Below, piece by piece: positions 59,029 to 64,000 of a stretch of DNA of 64,000 nucleotides. The notes under the pieces were generated by a model. It had not been told where the DNA came from. It saw nothing but the letters and a program-made list of their open reading frames with translations, and ran no database searches. The first letter of the stretch is position 1. Every line of letters starts with the position of its first letter. Origin of the DNA: Faecalibacterium prausnitzii (lineage in GTDB: Bacteria > Bacillota > Clostridia > Oscillospirales > Ruminococcaceae); NCBI RefSeq assembly GCF_003287495.1, contig NZ_PRLE01000002.1, positions 310,001 through 374,000 of the forward strand, written 5' to 3'. A program made the translations under genes and the position numbers.

Positions 59029-60804
59029 ATGATCCCACACGAATACATTGAAGAGCTGACCCGCCGGACGGACATCACCGAGCTCATTGGCAGCTATGTC
59101 CAGCTCAAGCGCAAGGGGCGGCTGTACGGCGGGCTCTGCCCGTTCCACAGCGAAAAATCTCCCTCGTTCTATGTTTACCCGGACACCCAGAGTTTTTATT
59201 GCTTTGGCTGCGGCGCGGGCGGCGATGCCATTACTTTTACCAAGAAGATCAACAGCATTGATTACCCGGAGGCGGTCAAGCTGCTGGCGGCCCGGGCCGG
59301 AATGCCGGAGCCCGAAGAGGACGATAAGACCGGGCGGATGCGCAGCCGGATCCTCTCCATGAACAAGGAGGCCGCGCGGTTCTTCCATGCCTGCCTCAAT
59401 TCTACCGTGGAGGAGGCCCGGCAGGCCCGGGCTTACTGGCGGCGGCGCGGGCTGGACGATAAGACCATTGTCCGGTTCGGGCTGGGGTATGCCCCCAACG
59501 ACGGGCAGGCTCTCTACCAGTTTTTGCGGGATAAGGGCTACAACCAGCAGGAGCTGGACGCCAGCGGTCTGTTCAAGCGCAGCCAGTCCGGCCGCATTTA
59601 CTGCCTGTTCTGGAAGCGGGTGATGACCCCTATTTTTGACCTGCGGGGCAACATCATCGCCTTCGGCGGGCGCGTGCTGGACGACTCCAAGCCCAAGTAT
59701 GTCAACAGCCCGGAAACGCTGGTGTATCACAAGTCGGATACGGTGTTCGCACTGCAGATCGCCAAGAAGAGTGCCTCCCGCCGCTTTGTCCTCTGCGAGG
59801 GCTATATGGATGTCATCAGTATGCAGCAGGCGGGCATTGACACGGCGGTCTGCGCCTGCGGCACGGCCCTGACGCCGGATCAGGTCAAGCTCATCAGCCA
59901 GTATGCAGAGGAAGTCATCCTCAGCTACGACTCGGACGAGGCGGGCCAGAAAGCCACCCTCCGCTCGCTGGAGCTGTTCCGGAACAGTCCGGTCAAGGTG
60001 GGCGTTTTGCAGATCCCCGGGGCAAAGGACCCGGACGAGTACATCAAGAAATATGGGGCAGAGCGGTTCAAGGCTCTGCTGGACGGCGTGGGCAACGCGC
60101 TGGATTTCCGCCTCAAGCGGCTGCGGGACAAATACGACCTGAGCCAGGACGGCCAGCGGCTGGAATACATCAAAGAAGCCGTGGACATGCTGGCCGAGCG
60201 CTCCAACCCCACGGAACAGGAAGTTTACGTCGGGCGGCTGGCCGAGGAGACCAATGTTTCCAAGACGGCCATTCTGACCCAGCTGGAAACGGCGGTCAAA
60301 CGGGCAGGCTACAAGCGCCGGCAGGAGCGGAGCCGTGCCCGGCTCAAAGAGGGCGAGATGAACCAGATCAACGTGCCCTACAGCATGGGCGGGGCCGAGG
60401 CGCTGGGTGTGGCCAGTGCGCAGCAGCGGCTGCTGGCCGCCATCCTGCGGGAGCCCGGCTATCTGGACATGGTGCGCAGACAGCTCCCGGCGGAAAAGTT
60501 CCTGCTGCCCCAGCAGCGGGAGCTGTATCAGGCCATGATCCAGTGCCGGGAACAGGGGATCGAGCTGAGTCTGGCCACCCTGCGTGCCTACGTCAGCGAA
60601 GAAGCGCTGAATGAATTGAGCGCCCTTGCGGCAAAATACAGCGATGTGAATTGTACGCCGGACGATATCCGGCTCTACCTGGACCGCATTGCCCGGGGCA
60701 CCCCGGTAGCAAAAAAGGCGGCCGAAATGTCCAACGATCAATTAGAGCAGTATCTCCAGTCGATGCGGGAGAAAAAACAGGGGAATCTTCCCCCGGAAGA
60801 ATAA
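59029..60804 (+). CDS. dnaG: DNA primase
   Basis: 591-aa primase. The CHC2 zinc finger is '[18 protein letters not shown]' with '[15 protein letters not shown]' (~38-65). The catalytic core has '[19 protein letters not shown]' and the TOPRIM acidic residues in '[18 protein letters not shown]', '[15 protein letters not shown]' and '[19 protein letters not shown]'. The C-terminal ~140 residues are the helicase-binding region. GGAGCA-type site before the ATG. Between dgt and rpoD, the usual macromolecular-synthesis operon of Firmicutes. Confidence 0.95.
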   Translation: MIPHEYIEELTRRTDITELIGSYVQLKRKGRLYGGLCPFHSEKSPSFYVYPDTQSFYCFGCGAGGDAITFTKKINSIDYPEAVKLLAARAGMPEPEEDDKTGRMRSRILSMNKEAARFFHACLNSTVEEARQARAYWRRRGLDDKTIVRFGLGYAPNDGQALYQFLRDKGYNQQELDASGLFKRSQSGRIYCLFWKRVMTPIFDLRGNIIAFGGRVLDDSKPKYVNSPETLVYHKSDTVFALQIAKKSASRRFVLCEGYMDVISMQQAGIDTAVCACGTALTPDQVKLISQYAEEVILSYDSDEAGQKATLRSLELFRNSPVKVGVLQIPGAKDPDEYIKKYGAERFKALLDGVGNALDFRLKRLRDKYDLSQDGQRLEYIKEAVDMLAERSNPTEQEVYVGRLAEETNVSKTAILTQLETAVKRAGYKRRQERSRARLKEGEMNQINVPYSMGGAEALGVASAQQRLLAAILREPGYLDMVRRQLPAEKFLLPQQRELYQAMIQCREQGIELSLATLRAYVSEEALNELSALAAKYSDVNCTPDDIRLYLDRIARGTPVAKKAAEMSNDQLEQYLQSMREKKQGNLPPEE

Positions 60805-60853
60805 CAGGGCATGGCCCTCCTCCACCCGGCTGGAGCCGGAAGGAGAAGGAATC

Positions 60854-61933
60854 ATGCAGAAAATGTCACAAACAGAGGAACTGGCCCGGCTGCTGGCGGC
60901 CCGTGCCCGGCGGCATACTCTGACGCCGGAGGAGATCGGCCGGGCGATGGACGAACAGGAGTACGATGCGGCTGGGCTGGATGCGCTCCATGCGGCGCTG
61001 GAAGCCCGGGGCGTGACCGTGAAAGAGGAAGACCCCGACCTGCCCCCGCTGGATGAGGCACAGATCGGGCGGCTGGAACACGAGCTCTCGGCGGAGGGCG
61101 TGGCGCTGGATGATCCGGTAAAGACCTATTTAAAGGAGATCGGGCGGGTGCCGCTCCTTTCCGCCGACGAAGAAGCAGAGCTGGCCCGGGCGGCGCAGGC
61201 CGGGGACGAGGAAGCCCGCCGACGCCTGAGTGAGGCAAATCTGCGGCTGGTGGTCTCGGTGGCCAAGCGGTACGCCGGGCGGGGCCTGCCGTTCCTGGAT
61301 CTGATCCAGGAGGGAAACCTGGGCCTGATGAAAGCGGCGGAAAAGTTTGAACCGGATCGGGGCTTCAAGTTTTCCACTTACGCGACGTGGTGGATCCGAC
61401 AGTCCATCACCCGGGCCATTGCCGATCAGGGACGGACCATCCGGATCCCGGTGCATCTGGTGGAGAGCATCAACCGGGTGAAGAAGACCGCAGGGGAGCT
61501 GCTCCGCAAAAACGGGCGGGAGCCTACGGCGGAGGAGATCGCGGCCCAGCTGGAGATGGAGCCCGCCCGGGTGCGGGAATTATTACAGCTGGCCCAGGAA
61601 CCCGTGAGCCTGGAAACGCCGGTGGGCGAGGAAGAGGACGCCCATCTGGAGGATTTTATCCAGGACGAGGAGGCGGGCGTCCCGGTGGACGAGGCCGGGC
61701 GGCAGCTGCTGCGGCGGGAGCTGATGAATGTGCTCAAGAGCCTGACGCCCCGGGAAGAGCGGGTCATTGCCCTGCGGTTCGGGTTGGAAGATGGCCGGGC
61801 CCGGACACTGGAAGAGCTGGGCAAGGAGTTCCATGTCACCCGGGAACGAGTGCGCCAGATCGAGGCCAAGGCCCTGCGCAAGCTCCGCCACCCCAGCCGG
61901 GCCAAACGGCTGCGGGATTATCTGGAGGAGTGA
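60854..61933 (+). CDS. rpoD: RNA polymerase primary sigma factor
   Basis: 359-aa sigma-70. Short region 1.1 (~1-75), region 1.2 '[20 protein letters not shown]', region 2 with '[20 protein letters not shown]' and '[20 protein letters not shown]', region 3 '[20 protein letters not shown]', and region 4 '[20 protein letters not shown]' with recognition helix '[20 protein letters not shown]'. AAGGAGAAGG before the ATG, 49 nt after dnaG. Closed by a terminator at 62.04 kb. Confidence 0.95.
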   Translation: MQKMSQTEELARLLAARARRHTLTPEEIGRAMDEQEYDAAGLDALHAALEARGVTVKEEDPDLPPLDEAQIGRLEHELSAEGVALDDPVKTYLKEIGRVPLLSADEEAELARAAQAGDEEARRRLSEANLRLVVSVAKRYAGRGLPFLDLIQEGNLGLMKAAEKFEPDRGFKFSTYATWWIRQSITRAIADQGRTIRIPVHLVESINRVKKTAGELLRKNGREPTAEEIAAQLEMEPARVRELLQLAQEPVSLETPVGEEEDAHLEDFIQDEEAGVPVDEAGRQLLRRELMNVLKSLTPREERVIALRFGLEDGRARTLEELGKEFHVTRERVRQIEAKALRKLRHPSRAKRLRDYLEE

Positions 61934-62036
61934 GCCCTGTGCAAGAGCCAACCTGTACAAAATGCACAACCCTGTTTTTGGCAGGAACATGAAAAACGAA
62001 AAAATCAAGGCCTAAATCAACCAAAAGCTACACGCC

Positions 62037-62076
62037 CCCGGGTGTCCTGCAAAACAGGGCTCCCGGGAAATTTTTT
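62037..62076 (+). terminator. Terminator of the dgt-dnaG-rpoD operon
   Basis: CCCGGG outer arms (62037-62042, 62062-62067) with an inner TCCTG/CAGGG-type pairing, followed by TTTTTT at 62071-62076. Confidence 0.82.
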
Positions 62077-62098
62077 GCACCAAAATGCGAAAAATGGC

Positions 62099-62127
62099 TT
62101 GACAGCAAGGCTTTTAGGGAGTATACT
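62099..62127 (+). promoter_or_regulatory. Consensus sigma-70 promoter of rpoB
   Basis: TTGACA (62099-62104), 17-nt spacer, TATACT (62122-62127): a near-perfect strong promoter. Confidence 0.88.
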
Positions 62128-62323
62128 AAACCAGTATCACATAATGGCCTAGTGCGCCAAAAAGGGAGTTTGCGTGGAGCGAGCTTGGAGGACCGAACCG
62201 AAAAGTTTGTGAAAAACGCCGAACTTCTCCGCGGGGCGTGGGTCGGATTATGTGTGTCTGCTCAAAATTCGACCTGCGTTATTGCAAATCCGTAGAGTAT
62301 AAAAGTAAGGAGTGGTTGATTTT
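62128..62323 (+). other. ~195-nt leader of rpoB
   Basis: No ORF with a ribosome site. Several pairings are visible, e.g. AAGTT/AACTT, ACGCC/GGCGT and CCGA/TCGG around 62195-62250, so the leader is probably folded. It does not match a riboswitch I know; no U-rich terminator precedes the start. Confidence 0.5.
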
Positions 62324-64000
62324 ATGATGAAAGTCAAGCCCGTAAAGCTCGGCAAAACCGAGCGCATGAGCTTCTCCCACATCGACGAAGTCATCAGTAT
62401 GCCGAACCTGATCGAGGTCCAGAAGAACTCTTATCAGTGGTTCCTGGACGAGGGCCTGAAAGAGGTCTTCCACGATATCGGCACCATTGAGGACTACACT
62501 GGTAACCTGGCGCTGAGCTTCGTGGACTTCCGTCTGGATAAGGAGCCCAAGTACAGCATCAAGGAGTGCAAGGAGCGCGATGTGACCTACGCTGCCCCCC
62601 TGCGCGTTACCGCCCGTCTGCTGAACAAGGAGACCGGCGAAGTCAAGGACCAGGAAATTTTCATGGGTGATTTCCCGCTGATGACCGATGCGGGCACCTT
62701 TGTGATCAACGGCGCTGAGCGTGCCATCGTCAGCCAGCTGGTTCGTTCTCCCGGCGTATTCTACGGAGATGCCAAGGATAAAGTTGGTAACGACCTGTAC
62801 AGCGCTACCATGAACCCCAACCGCGGTGCCTGGCTGGAGTACGAGACCGACGCTTCCAACGTGTTCTATGTCCGTATTGATAAGAACCGCAAGCTGCCTG
62901 TCACCGTGCTGTGCCGTGCACTGGGCCTGTCCACCAATGAGGACATCCTGAACTTCTTCGGTGACGACGAGCGCATTCTGGCTACCCTGGAAAAGGACAC
63001 CACCAAGAACCAGGAAGAGGGCCTGCTGGAAGTTTACCGCAAGCTGCGCCCCGGCGAGCCTCCCACGGTGGAGTCTGCTACCAGCCAGATCAACATGCTG
63101 TTCTTCGACCCGCGCCGTTACGATCTGTCCCGTTTCGGCCGTTATAAGATGAACAAGAAGCTCTCTCTGGCACGCCGCATCATGGGTTATGTTGCCGCTG
63201 AGAACATCGTGGCTCCCCTGACCGGTGAGCTGATCGTGGAGGCTGGCACCAAGATCAGCCGCGAGCTGGCTGAGAAAGCCGATGCCGCCGGTGTGAATGT
63301 TGTCATCCTGTCCATGGACGATTCCCTCAAGGAGGGCAAGAAGAACGTCAAGGTCATCACCAACGGCTGTGTGGACGCACAGGGCTTCTTCTCCTTTGAC
63401 GTCAAGGAGTGCGGCATCAACGAGCGCTGCTCCTTTGACGAGATCAAGAAGATCCTGGACACCACTTCCGATGTGGAAGAGCAGAAAGAGATGCTGCGCC
63501 GCAACCACGACCAGCTGATCGGCCGTACGGTCACCGTGACCGACATTCTGGCTTCCATCAACTACCTGAACGGCCTGGGCCACGGCATCGGCACCACCGA
63601 TGATATCGACCACCTGGGCAACCGCCGCATCCGCAGCGTCGGTGAGCTGCTGCAGAACCAGTTCCGCATCGGCTTCTCCCGCATGGAGCGCGTCATCCGT
63701 GAGCGCATGACCCTGCAGAGCCAGGATCAGAGCGTCATCACCCCGCAGGCCCTCATCAACATCCGCCCTGTGGTGGCAGCCATCAAGGAGTTCTTCGGTT
63801 CTTCTCCGCTGTCTCAGTTCATGGACCAGAACAACCCTCTGGCTGAGCTGACCCACAAGCGCCGTCTGTCCGCTCTGGGCCCCGGCGGTCTGAGCCGTGA
63901 CCGCGCTGGTTTCGAGGTCCGCGACGTCCACTACAGCCACTATGGCCGTATGTGCCCCATTGAGACCCCTGAAGGCCCCAACATCGGTCTGATCTCCTAT
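62324..64000 (+). CDS. rpoB: DNA-directed RNA polymerase subunit beta (3' end beyond window)
   Basis: 559 codons visible, open to the window edge. Start '[20 protein letters not shown]' after AAGGAG; either of two adjacent ATGs could be used. Beta-subunit landmarks: '[20 protein letters not shown]' (protrusion/fork region), '[19 protein letters not shown]' and the rifampicin-binding cluster from residue ~497 ('[20 protein letters not shown]' then '[18 protein letters not shown]'), which reads as wild-type (sensitive) at the classical resistance positions. Own promoter; no rplK, rplA, rplJ or rplL upstream, rpoD instead. Confidence 0.96.
   Translation, partial: MMKVKPVKLGKTERMSFSHIDEVISMPNLIEVQKNSYQWFLDEGLKEVFHDIGTIEDYTGNLALSFVDFRLDKEPKYSIKECKERDVTYAAPLRVTARLLNKETGEVKDQEIFMGDFPLMTDAGTFVINGAERAIVSQLVRSPGVFYGDAKDKVGNDLYSATMNPNRGAWLEYETDASNVFYVRIDKNRKLPVTVLCRALGLSTNEDILNFFGDDERILATLEKDTTKNQEEGLLEVYRKLRPGEPPTVESATSQINMLFFDPRRYDLSRFGRYKMNKKLSLARRIMGYVAAENIVAPLTGELIVEAGTKISRELAEKADAAGVNVVILSMDDSLKEGKKNVKVITNGCVDAQGFFSFDVKECGINERCSFDEIKKILDTTSDVEEQKEMLRRNHDQLIGRTVTVTDILASINYLNGLGHGIGTTDDIDHLGNRRIRSVGELLQNQFRIGFSRMERVIRERMTLQSQDQSVITPQALINIRPVVAAIKEFFGSSPLSQFMDQNNPLAELTHKRRLSALGPGGLSRDRAGFEVRDVHYSHYGRMCPIETPEGPNIGLISY

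Noticed and set aside
57043-60741. 1232-codon open frame on the minus strand opposite yigZ, dgt and dnaG
   Set aside because: It lies antisense to three well-recognised genes and across a terminator and repeat. No family motif or ribosome site is present; long antisense frames are a product of GC-rich codon usage.
63800-63920. Possible rifampicin-resistance changes in rpoB
   Set aside because: The visible cluster reads as the common sensitive form at the classical positions.
1-64000. CRISPR arrays, rRNA and tRNA genes
   Set aside because: No regularly spaced repeats were seen beyond the two-copy 28-bp unit and the paired riboswitches, and no rRNA or tRNA landmarks such as a GTTCGAATC-type T-loop in a cloverleaf context.

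Overview
The window looks like chromosome of a butyrate-producing gut Firmicute of the Oscillospiraceae, most likely Faecalibacterium (F. prausnitzii group). The main reason is a butyryl-CoA:acetate CoA-transferase (but) divergent from coaD, with a complete thl-crt-hbd-bcd-etfB-etfA operon behind it. Firmicute-style promoters, GGAGG ribosome binding sites and a dgt-dnaG-rpoD operon agree. The genus is an inference from gene content; no rRNA or tRNA gene is present.

The first ~17.5 kb is visibly AT-richer than the rest and is accessory DNA. It starts inside a mobile-element gene, then has an AbiE toxin-antitoxin pair, a MobA/MobC mobilization module facing left with a probable oriT region, a small DUF6870-type gene, and four overlapping large serine recombinase genes (4.8-11.2 kb). 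The second recombinase has lost the usual catalytic-serine register and the zinc ribbon. Next come a flavodoxin/DUF2971-like operon, an HTH-nucleotidyltransferase pair, a DUF4062 protein, and an HsdM-HsdS fusion with no HsdR but a coupled gene of unknown function. This stretch has the look of an integrative mobilizable/conjugative element plus a defence island. It ends against rlmD, whose low-GC 3' extension is a plausible integration target.

From ~19.5 kb the DNA is GC-rich core: rlmD, an AraC regulator divergent from galK-ogt, an aldo/keto reductase remnant, a 2-hydroxycarboxylate transporter with a hydrolase, a LysR regulator, a peptide-binding lipoprotein, murD-GNAT-methionine gamma-lyase-like genes, a divergent histidine kinase/response regulator pair, an exported FMN/FAD flavoprotein reductase, mgsA, a proC-proB-proA operon, a TetR regulator, a radical SAM protein, an MBL-fold hydrolase and an AI-2E family permease.

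Butyrate synthesis occupies 46.8-55.5 kb. Two acetyl-CoA are condensed by Thl, reduced by Hbd, dehydrated by Crt, and reduced by the Bcd-EtfAB bifurcating complex. But then exchanges butyryl-CoA with acetate. The but upstream region is dense with repeats, including a perfect 28-bp-unit tandem duplication and a Rex-like box. Strong hairpins lie between the thl, crt, hbd and bcd genes.

At 55.6-57 kb a consensus promoter is followed by two tandem c-di-GMP-I (GEMM) riboswitches, each with its own terminator, controlling a secreted two-domain CAP/SCP protein. The window closes with a YigZ-family gene, dgt-dnaG-rpoD, and rpoB (cut by the window end), which has its own consensus promoter and a ~195-nt leader and is not preceded by rplJL.
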